From Chryseobacterium indologenes (GTDB lineage Bacteria > Bacteroidota > Bacteroidia > Flavobacteriales > Weeksellaceae): a stretch of DNA of 64,000 nucleotides. The first letter of the stretch is position 1. Each line of letters opens with the position of its first letter. Below the pieces are notes generated by a model, which saw only the letters and a list, made by a program, of their open reading frames with translations, did not search any database and was not told where the DNA came from. Below are positions 51,282 to 60,942 of the stretch, piece by piece. The translations under genes were made by a program, and so were the position numbers. The DNA lies in contig NZ_CP018786.1 in assembly GCF_002025665.1 (NCBI RefSeq), forward strand, positions 1,054,001 to 1,118,000, read 5' to 3'.

Positions 51282-52511
51282 CTATTCATATCTCAATGCT
51301 TCGATCGGATCTAGTTTTGAAGCTTTCAACGCCGGGTAATATCCGAAAAATACGCCTGTTACAGCACACACAATGAAGGAAACAATAATGGAAGATTCTG
51401 TAATAAAAGTAGGCCATGAAAGGAAAAAAGTAACCAGTTCCGAAGACAGGATGCCTAAAAGTACCCCAAGAATTCCACCGGTAATGCTGATCAGTACCGC
51501 TTCAATAAGAAACTGGTAGAGGATATCTTTTCCTCTTGCTCCGATAGACATTCTCAACCCAATTTCTTTGGTTCGTTCTGTGACAGAAACGTACATAATA
51601 TTCATGATTCCGATTCCACCTACAATAAGGGAAATTCCGGCAATAGCAGATAAGAGTACAGTCAGAAGCTGACTGGTAGAACTCATGGTTGAGATAAGCT
51701 CCGCCTGAGTTCTTACGCTGAAATCATCATTATTTCCGTCTGCAGGCAGTTTATGCTGTTTTCTCAGAATTTCTGAAACCTGATCTGTGGCCTGTTGTGA
51801 AGTGTTTTCATTCGAAGAAGCGGCATAAATGGTCTGAACATAGGTAATTCCTAAAAATCTTCTCTGAACGGTATTGAACGGGGCGATTATTACATCATCC
51901 TGATCCTGCCCGAAGGCATTAGATCCTTTTGAAGCCAGAATTCCAATTACTTTCATAGGAACTTTATTGAATCTGATGATGCTTCCTACAGCATCTTCAC
52001 TGTTGGGAAATAAATTATTGTAAACCGTCTGTCCGAGAAGACAAACTTTATTAGATGAAGTGACATCCTTTTTGGTGAAAAGATTGCCTTCTGCAATACT
52101 CCAGTCTCTGATGCTGAAATATTCCTCATTCACGCCCTGTAGTTGAGTAGGCCAGTTATTCGCTCCGTTGATGGATTGTCCGTTGGTTTGTACGGCAGGG
52201 GAGACGTAAGAAACATCAGGAGCTCCTTTTGAAATGGCGTCTGCGTCCTGTGGCCGCAGTGTTTGTAATCCGGAAGCTCCAATTCTGGCACCTCCTGAAA
52301 CATTCACATTGCTGGACGGACGGATGGTAATCATATTAGAGCCCATCGAAGAAAGCTGGTCGCTGATGCTTTTTTTTGAACCTTCTCCAATGGCGGTCAT
52401 TGCAATCACTGAAGCCACACCAATAATAATACCGAGCATGGTTAAAAATGCACGAAGCTTATTTCTTAAAAGGGCTTTCCAGGCAATCCTGAAGAGGTTT
52501 GAGAGGTTCAT
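51282..52511 (-). CDS. MacB-type ABC transporter permease
   Basis: 409 residues. One N-terminal transmembrane helix (RAFLTMLGIIIGVASVIAMT, about 19-38), a large periplasmic MacB-PCD domain (about 50-260) and a C-terminal FtsX domain with three helices (including LLTVLLSAIAGISLIVGGIG and GGILGVLLGILSSELVTFFL) and the SVTERTKEIGLRMSIGAR motif. In E. coli MacB the ATPase and permease are fused; here they are separate genes 23 bases apart. With the adaptor and TolC-like genes it forms a tripartite pump that exports substrates from the periplasm. It is the last gene of the operon. Confidence 0.92.
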   Translation of the reverse strand: MNLSNLFRIAWKALLRNKLRAFLTMLGIIIGVASVIAMTAIGEGSKKSISDQLSSMGSNMITIRPSSNVNVSGGARIGASGLQTLRPQDADAISKGAPDVSYVSPAVQTNGQSINGANNWPTQLQGVNEEYFSIRDWSIAEGNLFTKKDVTSSNKVCLLGQTVYNNLFPNSEDAVGSIIRFNKVPMKVIGILASKGSNAFGQDQDDVIIAPFNTVQRRFLGITYVQTIYAASSNENTSQQATDQVSEILRKQHKLPADGNNDDFSVRTQAELISTMSSTSQLLTVLLSAIAGISLIVGGIGIMNIMYVSVTERTKEIGLRMSIGARGKDILYQFLIEAVLISITGGILGVLLGILSSELVTFFLSWPTFITESSIIVSFIVCAVTGVFFGYYPALKASKLDPIEALRYE

Positions 52512-52534
52512 TGTAATAAATTTTCAGATTAAAA

Positions 52535-53284
52535 TTATTTATAATCGTCGTTTACCGGAAGATTTTCTAAGGCTTCTCTGGCTGATTTTATATTATCGTT
52601 TTTAACATCTTTAATCACTTTTCCGTCCCGAAGCGTTACTGTTCTGCTGCTAAAAGTAGCAATATCAGGTTCGTGGGTTACAAAAACAATGGTTCGTCCC
52701 TGATGGTGAAGATCCTGCATAAGTGCCATGATTTCATAAGATGTTCTGGTATCCAGATTTCCTGTGGCTTCGTCTGCAAGAATCATCACAGGCTCATTTA
52801 CCAAAGCTCTGGCTATAGCTACTCTCTGCTGTTGTCCTCCAGACATCTGATTGGGGAGGTGATCAATTCTGCTCTCTAGTTTTACTGCAGTCAAAGCATC
52901 TATGGCTCTTTTGTGGCGTTCTTCTGTAGATATTTTTGAATTATAAAGAAGTGGAAGTTCTACATTCTCCTTTGCCGTAGTTCTGGGAAGTAGATTGTAA
53001 GACTGAAATACAAACCCTATTTTCTGATTTCTGAGAACAGCTAGTTCATCACGATCAAGATTTTTAATGTTAACACCATCCAGAATATAATCTCCTCCTG
53101 AAGGTTTGTCCAGACAGCCAATAATATTCAGTAAGGTGGATTTTCCTGAGCCGCTGCTTCCCATAATGGTAACAAATTCGCCTCTTTCCACTGTAAATGT
53201 TACGCCTTTCAGTGCATGAACAACTTCTTCGCCCATCCTGAATTCTCTTTTCAGATCCATGATCTCCAGAATTTTTTCTGCCAT
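52535..53284 (-). CDS. ABC transporter ATP-binding protein (MacB/LolD type)
   Basis: 249 residues. Walker [10 protein letters not shown] (about 42-50), Q-loop region [12 protein letters not shown] (about 88-99), signature [15 protein letters not shown] (about 147-161), Walker [14 protein letters not shown] (about 167-179) and switch His (VFVTHEPD). It energises the neighbouring permease. The C-terminal tail ([12 protein letters not shown]) is short. It lies 48 bases after the adaptor gene. Confidence 0.95.
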   Translation of the reverse strand: MAEKILEIMDLKREFRMGEEVVHALKGVTFTVERGEFVTIMGSSGSGKSTLLNIIGCLDKPSGGDYILDGVNIKNLDRDELAVLRNQKIGFVFQSYNLLPRTTAKENVELPLLYNSKISTEERHKRAIDALTAVKLESRIDHLPNQMSGGQQQRVAIARALVNEPVMILADEATGNLDTRTSYEIMALMQDLHHQGRTIVFVTHEPDIATFSSRTVTLRDGKVIKDVKNDNIKSAREALENLPVNDDYK

Positions 53285-53332
53285 GACTTTTTGTTTTAGG
53301 TTTGCTGGTTGATTAGGAGTATAAAATTCTTG

Positions 53333-54601
53333 TTATCTTGGTCCGCTGCCACCGCCACTGCTGTTTCTGTTGTTTCCACTACCTCTTCTTTGAGGCATGA
53401 AAGGGCTTTTGGCCTGTCCACCGGAAGATTTTTTCGACAGAACTTTATAGCCGGTGATGATATTGTCATTTTTATTTAACCCTGAAACAACCTGTATTTC
53501 GGTGTCATTATCCATTCCTGTTTTTATCTTTTTACGGGAAATGGTACTGTCTTTTGCAATCACCCATACCGCCGCTTCGTTTTTGTTTTCAGTTCCTTTG
53601 TTTTGATTTTTACCTTGTCTTTTTTCATGTTTTTTACCATAGGCAAACGAAGCATTTACTTTATATTTTTTAATCACCAGGCTGTCAGGTCTGAAACTCG
53701 TAGCCGCTACCGGAATTTTCATAATGTTGTCTAAAACCTGAGTGTAAATTGTGATATTGGCTGTCATTCCCGGCTTCAGTTTTAAGCTTGAATTATCTGC
53801 ATTAATGATGGTGGTATAATTCACAACATTTGATGAAACGGTAGGATGAAGACGAACTTCCGAAACCTCACCGTCAAAAGTTTCATCCGGAAAAGCATCT
53901 ACTGTAAATGTGGCTTTCTGGCCTACTTTTACATTTCCGATATCTGCTTCGTCCACCGATGCCCGAACTCGCATCTTGGTAAGATCCTTGGCAATACTGA
54001 AAAGGGTAGGAGTACTGAAGCTTGAAGCCACAGTTTGTCCTTCACTTACATTTCTGTTGAGTACCGTTCCGTCAATGGGAGAATAAATATTAGTTAACGA
54101 CAGATTTTTATTGGCGGTGGAAAGCTGAGCATTCACTGAACCTACCTGCGCTTTTGCGGCATTGTACTGATTGGTGGCAACATCATAATCTGCCTTGCTG
54201 ATAGCACCCACTTTGTACAGTTGTGACTGTCTGTTGATATTGATTTCGTTATAAGCCAGATTGCTTTTTGCATTTTGCAGATTGGCTTTGATCTGCTGTG
54301 ACTGGAACTGAAGTAAATCCGGATCTAAAGTAGCCAGTAATTCACCTTTTTTCACAGTAGAATTGAAATCCACATAAATATTTTTAATGATTCCCGATAC
54401 CTGAGTACCCACTGCAACCGTATCTACAGGCTGAATAGTTCCTGTAGCCGTAATGGAATTTGAAATTTCTCCCATTTCAGGCTTCACTGTTTCCATCTGA
54501 ATTTTTATTTCTTTTTCCCGAATGAAGAAAAACCAGACTGCACCTGTTACAATGATGCCGCCCACAACCCAGTACAACCATTTTTTATTCTTTGTTTTCA
54601 T
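53333..54601 (-). CDS. periplasmic adaptor of a MacAB-type efflux pump
   Basis: 422 residues. An N-terminal membrane anchor (WLYWVVGGIIVTGAVWFFFI, about 8-27), a biotinyl-lipoyl half (GTIQPVDTVAVGTQVSGIIK, about 54-73), a coiled-coil hairpin (about 95-165) and beta-barrel/MP domains. Near residue 330 there is a Lys/Gly/Asn-rich insertion (YGKKHEKRQGKNQNKG), and the C-terminus ends in a Gly/Ser/Arg-rich tail (RRGSGNNRNSSGGGSGPR). It is also known as MacA-like and links the inner-membrane transporter to TolC. It starts 3 bases after the TolC-like gene ends. Confidence 0.92.
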   Translation of the reverse strand: MKTKNKKWLYWVVGGIIVTGAVWFFFIREKEIKIQMETVKPEMGEISNSITATGTIQPVDTVAVGTQVSGIIKNIYVDFNSTVKKGELLATLDPDLLQFQSQQIKANLQNAKSNLAYNEININRQSQLYKVGAISKADYDVATNQYNAAKAQVGSVNAQLSTANKNLSLTNIYSPIDGTVLNRNVSEGQTVASSFSTPTLFSIAKDLTKMRVRASVDEADIGNVKVGQKATFTVDAFPDETFDGEVSEVRLHPTVSSNVVNYTTIINADNSSLKLKPGMTANITIYTQVLDNIMKIPVAATSFRPDSLVIKKYKVNASFAYGKKHEKRQGKNQNKGTENKNEAAVWVIAKDSTISRKKIKTGMDNDTEIQVVSGLNKNDNIITGYKVLSKKSSGGQAKSPFMPQRRGSGNNRNSSGGGSGPR

Positions 54602-54604
54602 AGC

Positions 54605-55915
54605 TTACTTTAGATTTATAGGGTTACCTGCGTAAAATTCGTAGATCTGTTTATTGAGGATTGCTGTATATTTTGCCTGAAGATAATTCTGAACAGACTG
54701 TATATAAAGCAATCGTTGTTGTTGAAGTTGTACATAATCAATGCTTCCGATTTTCATCTGAGCATTCACGATATCATAACTCTGCTTGCTGATATTCATT
54801 TGCTGGGAAGATGAATCGTATTGGGACAATGCATTCTGAAGATTGATATAAGACTGTTCTACCTGTTGATTCAGGATCGTTTTGGTGTTCTGTAAGTCAA
54901 GATTGGCTTGTTCAATGGCGATTTTTGATTTCTCAATCTGTGTTTTGTAAATTCTGTTGTTGTAAATCGGAATACCAAGGCTTAATCCGATGGGCATATA
55001 AAAATTGTTTCCCAACTGGTTAAAATAATTTCCATTTCCGTTAGAATAATTGGTGGAAATGTTTCCAACTAAACTCAAAGTAGGTTGAATAGATGCCTTA
55101 GCCATCTTCAGATTGGTATTGGAGTTTTCTACATTCAGTTCACTGTATTTTACTTCCGGACGTTGATTTTGTGCCAGATTTTGAACATCTTGTAAGGGTT
55201 TCAATTGATCATCTACGATAATGCTGTCTGGCTTTACAATTTGAAAATCATAATTTGAAGGCAGCTGCAGGATTTGTTTTAAGTTAACAGTATTGGTCCG
55301 TAGATTGTTCTGGGCGGCTACCAGGTTGTACTGATCCTGGGCGACTTGAGATTGGATCTGAAGATAATTTAATTTGGAAAGGCTTCCGGCTTTATACAGC
55401 TGATCACCTTGTTTTAACTGAGTTTGGGTGGTTTTCAGAACATTTTCAAGGGAAATGATGTTTTCCTGGTTCATCAGAATATTCAGATAGGCCTGGGTGA
55501 TATTGAGTGTGATATTATTTTCGGATTCCTGTACAGACAAATCTGCCATTTGCACGAGAAGATTCTTAGAAGTTTCATTGTTTTTAATATAGTTGGCATG
55601 ATAAAGGGTCATGGAAGAATTGGCTCCGATACTTTGGGATTGTGCTCCGGTCATGTGAAGTCCTTCACTTCCATTGAGAGCAAAAAGTCCTTGTGAAACG
55701 GTTCCGCTTACATTAGGATATTTGGCGTCTTTTGCCTGAAGAAGATCCTGTTGGGCAGAATTTTTTGAAAGCCTGAGGGAATTGATGGAAATATTATTTT
55801 CTTTGGCATATTCAATACAATTTTCCAGAGTCCAGGCGGACGGATAATTAGGTGTTTGGGCAAATATTTCAACGAGTATACACGAGAATATCAAAAAGAA
55901 AAATTTGCTTTTCAT
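54605..55915 (-). CDS. TolC-family outer-membrane efflux protein
   Basis: 436 residues. A signal peptide (FFLIFSCILVEIFAQ, cleavage near residue 20) is followed by two OEP repeats with long alpha-helices (NISINSLRLSKNSAQQDLLQ; LNQQVEQSYINLQNALSQYD) and short beta strands. TolC proteins form a trimeric channel across the outer membrane and periplasm. It is the first gene of the four-gene efflux operon. No promoter was pinned down; the 227-base gap to the helicase is AT-rich and shared with the divergent helicase promoter. Confidence 0.92.
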   Translation of the reverse strand: MKSKFFFLIFSCILVEIFAQTPNYPSAWTLENCIEYAKENNISINSLRLSKNSAQQDLLQAKDAKYPNVSGTVSQGLFALNGSEGLHMTGAQSQSIGANSSMTLYHANYIKNNETSKNLLVQMADLSVQESENNITLNITQAYLNILMNQENIISLENVLKTTQTQLKQGDQLYKAGSLSKLNYLQIQSQVAQDQYNLVAAQNNLRTNTVNLKQILQLPSNYDFQIVKPDSIIVDDQLKPLQDVQNLAQNQRPEVKYSELNVENSNTNLKMAKASIQPTLSLVGNISTNYSNGNGNYFNQLGNNFYMPIGLSLGIPIYNNRIYKTQIEKSKIAIEQANLDLQNTKTILNQQVEQSYINLQNALSQYDSSSQQMNISKQSYDIVNAQMKIGSIDYVQLQQQRLLYIQSVQNYLQAKYTAILNKQIYEFYAGNPINLK

Positions 55916-56114
55916 GGCTTTATTTTTGAAAATTCATAAATAACACAGAAAAAATCAATCCAATTTAATAAAAAAAAATAATGTTTAACAACTTTTTAAC
56001 CCAAACCTTGTTTTTTTAGATTTAATTTTCCAAAAATTAAAAATATATTAAAGGATTGTGAATTTAAGTTTGCATATTTAAAAATTTATTCAAAAACAAA
56101 TCAAATATTTATTG

Positions 56115-56122
56115 TATCTTTG
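56115..56122 (+). promoter_or_regulatory. -7 promoter box (TATCTTTG) for the DEAD-box helicase
   Basis: Exact TAnnTTTG match, 20 bases before the ATG. A second match, TAAGTTTG, lies at 56065-56072 and could give a longer leader. Confidence 0.6.
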
Positions 56123-56142
56123 CAAAAATTTTAAAATAGTTA

Positions 56143-57849
56143 ATGAATTTATTTACGGAAACCAATTTAAGTCCTGATATCCTTAAGGCAATTGGCGAAC
56201 TGGGTTACGAAAGCCCAACAGAAATCCAAAAACAGACTATCCCTTTTATTCTTTCAGATATTCGCGACTTGATCGCACTTGCGCAGACAGGGACAGGCAA
56301 AACAGCAGCGTTTTCGCTTCCGATTTTGGATATGATTGACGATACGAGTCGCAAAATCCAATTATTGGTGCTTTGTCCGACACGGGAATTATGTCTTCAG
56401 ATTTCGAAGGACATAAAGAATTACTCTAAGTATATGAAAGACATCAAGACAACTGCGGTTTATGGTGGAAGTAGTATTGTAGAGCAGATGAGATCTTTGA
56501 AGGATAAACCACAAATTATCGTGGGAACTCCGGGAAGAGTAATTGATCTTATCAACAGAAAAGCATTAGACTTTTCTGCGATTCATTGGTTAGTATTAGA
56601 CGAAGCTGATGAAATGCTTTCTATGGGATTCAAGGATGAATTGGAAACCATTCTAAGCGAAACTCCGGAAACGAAACAAACTTTCTTATTCTCTGCAACG
56701 ATGAATAAAGAAGTGGAGAGAATTTCCAAAAATTATCTTACAAAACCACACCGTATTTCAGTAGGTTCTATCAACGAAGTGAAGAAGAACATTACTCACG
56801 AATACTATGTTGTAGGATACCGTCAGAAAAAAGAAGCATTGAAGAGACTTATTGATGCAAACCCTAACCAGTACTCCATTATCTTCTGTAGAACGAGAAT
56901 GGAAACTCAGGAGGTTGCTGATTTCTTAATGCAGAACGGATATGCAGCTGATGCTCTTCATGGTGATCTTTCTCAGGCACAGAGAGATACGGTGATGAAG
57001 AAATTCAGATTGAAAAACATTGATATTCTTGTAGCGACAGACGTGGCAGCAAGAGGATTGGATGTAAACTCTTTAACTCACGTTATTCACTTCTCTTTAC
57101 CAGATGATCCTGAAGTATTCGTTCACAGAAGCGGTAGAACAGGTAGAGCTGGAAAAGATGGTATTTCTATGGCTTTAATCAAGCCTGAAGAAAGCAGAAA
57201 GCTGAAACAGATCAAATCTGCAACAAAAATTGAAATTAACGAAAGATTTATCCCTACAGGTGAAGATATTATCAAAGCTCAGGTAGGAGGTGTATTCGAA
57301 AAACTATTGACGGAGCACGAGGATCTTTTTGAATTTGATGATAGCTTAATCCCGGATCTGAGCAACTTTACAAAAGAAGAACTGGTACACCAGCTTCTAC
57401 AGTTCCAGTTGAAAGATCTTGCTTTATACTACAAAGACAAGCATGACCTTGTTGAGCAGAAATTAAGCAACAGAGATGACGACTACTCAAGAAGAGATCG
57501 TGGACGTGACAGAGACAGAGATAGAGATAGAGGTCGCGACAGAGATAGAGGAGAGCGTGGAAGAGACAGAGATCGTGGCGGAAAACCAAGAAGAAGAGAT
57601 GAAAACATGGTAAGATTTTTCTTCAACCTTGGTAAAAAAGACCACTTGAAGAAGCTTGATGTTTTAGATATTATCAACAAGGCTACTGCTGGCGGAAAAA
57701 GCAAGAAAAGAGCTGAAATCGGTGATATTGAGATCCTTGAGAAATTCTCTTTCTTCGAAGTTGAAAAATCGTTCAAAGACAATGTTTTGAGCAATATTCA
57801 ATCGATGAAGTTCAAAGGAAAAGATATGAGAGCTGAAGTAGCAAACTAA
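56143..57849 (+). CDS. DEAD-box RNA helicase with a charged repeat tract and DbpA-type RNA-binding tail
   Basis: 568 residues. ATP-dependent RNA unwinding. Motifs: Q-motif PTEIQKQTIP (about 25), I AQTGTGKT (about 47), Ia PTRELC, II DEAD (about 153-156), III SAT (about 185), IV-VI including TDVAARGLD (about 298) and HRSGRTGRAGKDG (about 327-339). From about 447 to 487 there is an Arg-Asp/Arg-Gly tract (repeats of RDRD). The last 80 residues (MVRFFFNLGKKDHLKK, EIGDIEILEKFSFFEVE) match the DbpA RNA-binding domain, which targets rRNA or structured RNA. It is probably a ribosome-assembly or cold-adaptation helicase. Confidence 0.93.
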   Translation: MNLFTETNLSPDILKAIGELGYESPTEIQKQTIPFILSDIRDLIALAQTGTGKTAAFSLPILDMIDDTSRKIQLLVLCPTRELCLQISKDIKNYSKYMKDIKTTAVYGGSSIVEQMRSLKDKPQIIVGTPGRVIDLINRKALDFSAIHWLVLDEADEMLSMGFKDELETILSETPETKQTFLFSATMNKEVERISKNYLTKPHRISVGSINEVKKNITHEYYVVGYRQKKEALKRLIDANPNQYSIIFCRTRMETQEVADFLMQNGYAADALHGDLSQAQRDTVMKKFRLKNIDILVATDVAARGLDVNSLTHVIHFSLPDDPEVFVHRSGRTGRAGKDGISMALIKPEESRKLKQIKSATKIEINERFIPTGEDIIKAQVGGVFEKLLTEHEDLFEFDDSLIPDLSNFTKEELVHQLLQFQLKDLALYYKDKHDLVEQKLSNRDDDYSRRDRGRDRDRDRDRGRDRDRGERGRDRDRGGKPRRRDENMVRFFFNLGKKDHLKKLDVLDIINKATAGGKSKKRAEIGDIEILEKFSFFEVEKSFKDNVLSNIQSMKFKGKDMRAEVAN

Positions 57850-57868
57850 TCTCTTCTTATACCATACA

Positions 57869-57894
57869 AAACCGGCATTAATGCCGGTTTTTTT
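57869..57894 (+). terminator. Rho-independent terminator after the helicase
   Basis: A perfect 22-base palindrome (arms 57869-57879 and 57880-57890, core ACCGGCAT/ATGCCGGT) followed by TTTT. Confidence 0.85.
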
Positions 57895-58000
57895 ATTTGA
57901 TAATCAGTAGTTAAGCGAATGTTAACAAAACTTAATGTTATATAGTTTCACGTGCAATCCTTTTTTAAGAAATTTGCACACGAATTATAAATACTAAACA

Positions 58001-58639
58001 ATGGGAATTGGTAATATTTTCCACGCTTTTCAACCAAAAGATAAAATCTTCTTTGTACTTTTCGAAAAAGTAACTGAAAATCTAGTTGCAATGTCAGAAG
58101 AATTCAACACAGGAATCAAGGATTTCGATCTTAACGACGATTCAATGTTGAAGAAAATGAGCGACTTTGAACACAAGAATGATGAACTTACTCACGAAAT
58201 TTTCGTAGAATTAGGGAAGAACTTCATTACACCTTTTGACCGTGAAGACATTCACACACTGGCAACAGGACTTGATGATATCGCTGATTATATCTACGCA
58301 TCCACAAAATATATTTTCCTTTACAAATCACCTGAGATGAAGGCTTATTCAGACTTCTCTTTACTAATCCACAAAGCATGTCTTGAAATTCAGAATGCAA
58401 TGAAAAACCTTAAAGGGTTCAAAAATATGGAACAGGTGAAAGAAGCTTGTATTAAGGTGAACTCTATTGAGAATATTGCTGACGATTTGCTTTCCAACTC
58501 AATGGTAGAATTATTTGAAACCAATGATGCCATCAACATTATTAAAGTTTCATCTGTATTGAACTACCTTGAAATTGTAACGGACAAAGCAGAAGACGTT
58601 GCCAATACGATTGAGAACATCATGATTAAATACGCCTAA
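58001..58639 (+). CDS. DUF47-family PhoU-like accessory protein of a phosphate transporter
   Basis: 212 residues, all helical, with PhoU-like metal-binding patterns (SDFEHKNDELTHEIFVELGK, about 51-70; FDREDIHTLATGLDDIADYI, about 78-97). DUF47 genes usually sit next to Pit-type transporters and modulate them. The transporter gene follows after 13 bases. Confidence 0.9.
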   Translation: MGIGNIFHAFQPKDKIFFVLFEKVTENLVAMSEEFNTGIKDFDLNDDSMLKKMSDFEHKNDELTHEIFVELGKNFITPFDREDIHTLATGLDDIADYIYASTKYIFLYKSPEMKAYSDFSLLIHKACLEIQNAMKNLKGFKNMEQVKEACIKVNSIENIADDLLSNSMVELFETNDAINIIKVSSVLNYLEIVTDKAEDVANTIENIMIKYA

Positions 58640-58652
58640 TACATAGCAAAAA

Positions 58653-59795
58653 ATGGAATTTCCGATTTTACTTGTAGTTATTATTGCGCTGGCCCTGATC
58701 TTCGATTATATCAATGGTTTCCATGATGCTGCCAACTCAATTGCAACTATAGTTTCTACAAAAGTTTTAACTCCATTCCAGGCTGTACTTTGGGCGGCAC
58801 TTTGGAACTTTGCAGCGTTCTTTATTGCTGCTTATATTATTGGAGAATTCAAAATTGGTAATACAATTGCCAAAACAGTTAATGAAAATTTTATCACTCT
58901 TGAGGTTATATTTTCCGGCCTTATTGCCGCAATTGCCTGGAACCTTTTGACATGGTGGTTTGGGATCCCTTCATCATCTTCACATACGCTGATCGGAGGT
59001 TTCTTAGGAGCGGCTCTTATGCACGCTTTCATGATGGATTATCATGATGTAGCTGCAGCACAACCCGGGCTTGGGATGTGGGATACCATTAAAGAAGCTT
59101 TCAGCCAGGTAACACAACAGGGTGTAGTAAAGTTTGATAAAGTAATTCCTATCTTCCTGTTCATTTTCATGGCGCCGATCATAGGGATGATTATCTCGAT
59201 CATCATTACCCTGATTATCGTACACCTTTATAAAAGATCAAACCCACACAAAGCAGATCAGTCTTTCAAAAGATTACAGCTGGCTTCATCAGCACTGTTT
59301 AGTTTAGGACACGGTTTGAACGATGCTCAGAAAGTAATGGGGATCATTGGTGCAGCAGTAATCTATTATCACGTTAATATGCTTCAGGATGCACAGTATC
59401 TGAATATTCCTTCTGCAGAACGTTTTGATTATTTTGCGCAGCATTATATCTGGGTTCCGTTGGTTTCTTTCCTTGCAATTGGTTTAGGTACCATGAGCGG
59501 TGGTTGGAAGATCATCAAAACAATGGGAACGAAGATTACTAAGGTAACTTCACTAGAAGGAGTAAGTGCAGAAACTGCAGGGGCTATTACCTTATTTATT
59601 ACAGACCACTTCGGTATTCCTGTATCTACTACACACACGATTACAGGTTCTATCATCGGGGTAGGGTTAACGAAAAGAATTTCAGCGGTAAGATGGGGAA
59701 TCACCGTAAGCTTACTTTGGGCTTGGGTTTTAACCATTCCAATCTCTGCAATAGTAGCTGCAATTACCTATCTTGTGGTAACCTTCGTTTTCTAA
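58653..59795 (+). CDS. PiT-family inorganic phosphate transporter
   Basis: 380 residues, multi-pass membrane protein. The two family signatures are present: DYINGFHDAANSIATIVSTK (about 17-36) and, near 227-240, LGHGLNDAQKVMG. The second repeat ends GIPVSTTHTITGSIIGVGL (about 317-335). It imports phosphate, usually with a metal and driven by a cation gradient. It is paired with DUF47 and followed by a terminator at about 59820. Confidence 0.93.
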   Translation: MEFPILLVVIIALALIFDYINGFHDAANSIATIVSTKVLTPFQAVLWAALWNFAAFFIAAYIIGEFKIGNTIAKTVNENFITLEVIFSGLIAAIAWNLLTWWFGIPSSSSHTLIGGFLGAALMHAFMMDYHDVAAAQPGLGMWDTIKEAFSQVTQQGVVKFDKVIPIFLFIFMAPIIGMIISIIITLIIVHLYKRSNPHKADQSFKRLQLASSALFSLGHGLNDAQKVMGIIGAAVIYYHVNMLQDAQYLNIPSAERFDYFAQHYIWVPLVSFLAIGLGTMSGGWKIIKTMGTKITKVTSLEGVSAETAGAITLFITDHFGIPVSTTHTITGSIIGVGLTKRISAVRWGITVSLLWAWVLTIPISAIVAAITYLVVTFVF

Positions 59796-59819
59796 AAAAA
59801 CAAATCATACAATTATATA

Positions 59820-59849
59820 AACTTTGTCCGTTTGGGCAAAGTTTTTTGT
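59820..59849 (+). terminator. Rho-independent terminator after the phosphate transporter
   Basis: AACTTTGTCC pairs with GGGCAAAGTT (one weak pair), followed by TTTT. Confidence 0.75.
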
Positions 59850-59871
59850 TTTATAAAGCCTTGAAAAATCG

Positions 59872-59879
59872 TATTTTTG
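59872..59879 (+). promoter_or_regulatory. -7 promoter box (TATTTTTG) for the polyprenyl synthetase gene
   Basis: Exact TAnnTTTG match, 18 bases before the ATG at 59898. A TTG lies 23 bases upstream (59846-59848). Confidence 0.55.
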
Positions 59880-59897
59880 TTCAAATTATAAGATTTT

Positions 59898-60869
59898 ATG
59901 GAATTTTTAGACAGATACCAGCAGATTGTTGCAGATGCCATCACTAAATATACTTTTAAAGATAAACCTTCGGAGCTCTATGATCCGATGAACTATATTA
60001 TTTCCCATGGAGGGAAACGCCTTCGTCCTATTATGGTGCTGATGGCATGTGATATGTTCGGAGGAGATCTTAAGCAGGCAATCAAGCCGGCATTGGCTAT
60101 CGAATTTTTCCATAACTTCACTCTGATCCATGATGATATTATGGACGAAGCTCCTTTAAGAAGAAACAAACCTACCATTCATACTTTACACGGTCTTAAC
60201 GTCGGGATTCTTTCCGGAGACGGACTGATGCTGAAAGCCTATAAGTTTTTTGAAGATCTTGAACCTGAGATTTTCAAAGCATGTATCAGAATATTTACCC
60301 ACACAGGACTTCTTTTATGTGAAGGACAGCAGTATGATATCAATTTTGAAACTCAGAAAGATGTTACTTTTGATGATTATATCAGAATGATTACTTACAA
60401 AACCGGAGTTTTAAGTGCTTCTTCATTTGAGATCGGAGCTTTGATTGCAAGAGCTGATTTTAAAGATGCAAAAGCTATTTTCAATTTCGGAAAACATATC
60501 GGAATTGCTTTCCAGATCATGGATGATTATCTTGATGTATTTGGAGATCAGGCACAGTTTGGGAAAAAACATGCAGGAGATATTTATGAGAACAAGAAAA
60601 CGGTTCTGTATCTGCTAGCAAGAGAGCATGCTACTGATGAAGAAAGAAAAGAACTGGACTACTGGTATTCTAAGAAGACTGAAAATGTTGATAAAGTATA
60701 TGGAGTAGAAAAGATCTTCAGAAGAACAAAAGTAGATGAAAAAGCATTACGTCTGATTGAAAAACATAATGAGATCGGACAAAGCTATCTTCAGAAAATT
60801 GATGTTCCGGAAGAAAAGAAAAAACCTTTTATCGAACTGGCAAATTATTTGTTGAGAAGAGAAAGTTAA
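59898..60869 (+). CDS. polyprenyl synthetase (trans-isoprenyl diphosphate synthase)
   Basis: 323 residues. It condenses isopentenyl diphosphate with an allylic diphosphate. Seen: GGKRLRPIMVLMAC (about 38-51), the first Asp-rich motif HDDIMDEAPLRRNKPT (about 79-94, DDxxD) and the second motif QIMDDYLDVFGD (about 210-221). The residues before the first motif (EFFHNFTLIHDD) suggest a medium- to long-chain product such as geranylgeranyl or longer diphosphate for quinones, rather than a firm assignment. It has its own -7 box. Confidence 0.9.
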   Translation: MEFLDRYQQIVADAITKYTFKDKPSELYDPMNYIISHGGKRLRPIMVLMACDMFGGDLKQAIKPALAIEFFHNFTLIHDDIMDEAPLRRNKPTIHTLHGLNVGILSGDGLMLKAYKFFEDLEPEIFKACIRIFTHTGLLLCEGQQYDINFETQKDVTFDDYIRMITYKTGVLSASSFEIGALIARADFKDAKAIFNFGKHIGIAFQIMDDYLDVFGDQAQFGKKHAGDIYENKKTVLYLLAREHATDEERKELDYWYSKKTENVDKVYGVEKIFRRTKVDEKALRLIEKHNEIGQSYLQKIDVPEEKKKPFIELANYLLRRES

Positions 60870-60876
60870 ATAAGGT

Positions 60877-60938
60877 TATAGGTATTAGGGCTTAGGAATT
60901 AGATAGCCTGAGCCTTAATACCTAAATCCTAATCCCTT
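60877..60938. repeat. imperfect fold-back repeat in the spacer before the GSCFA gene
   Basis: The left arm contains AGGTATTAGGGCTTAGGAATT and the right arm CTGAGCCTTAATACCTAAATC (landmarks near 60880-60900 and 60907-60928). They pair over about 20-25 bases with mismatches. Short TTAGG-type words recur inside each arm. Confidence 0.55.
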
Positions 60939-60942
60939 ATAA

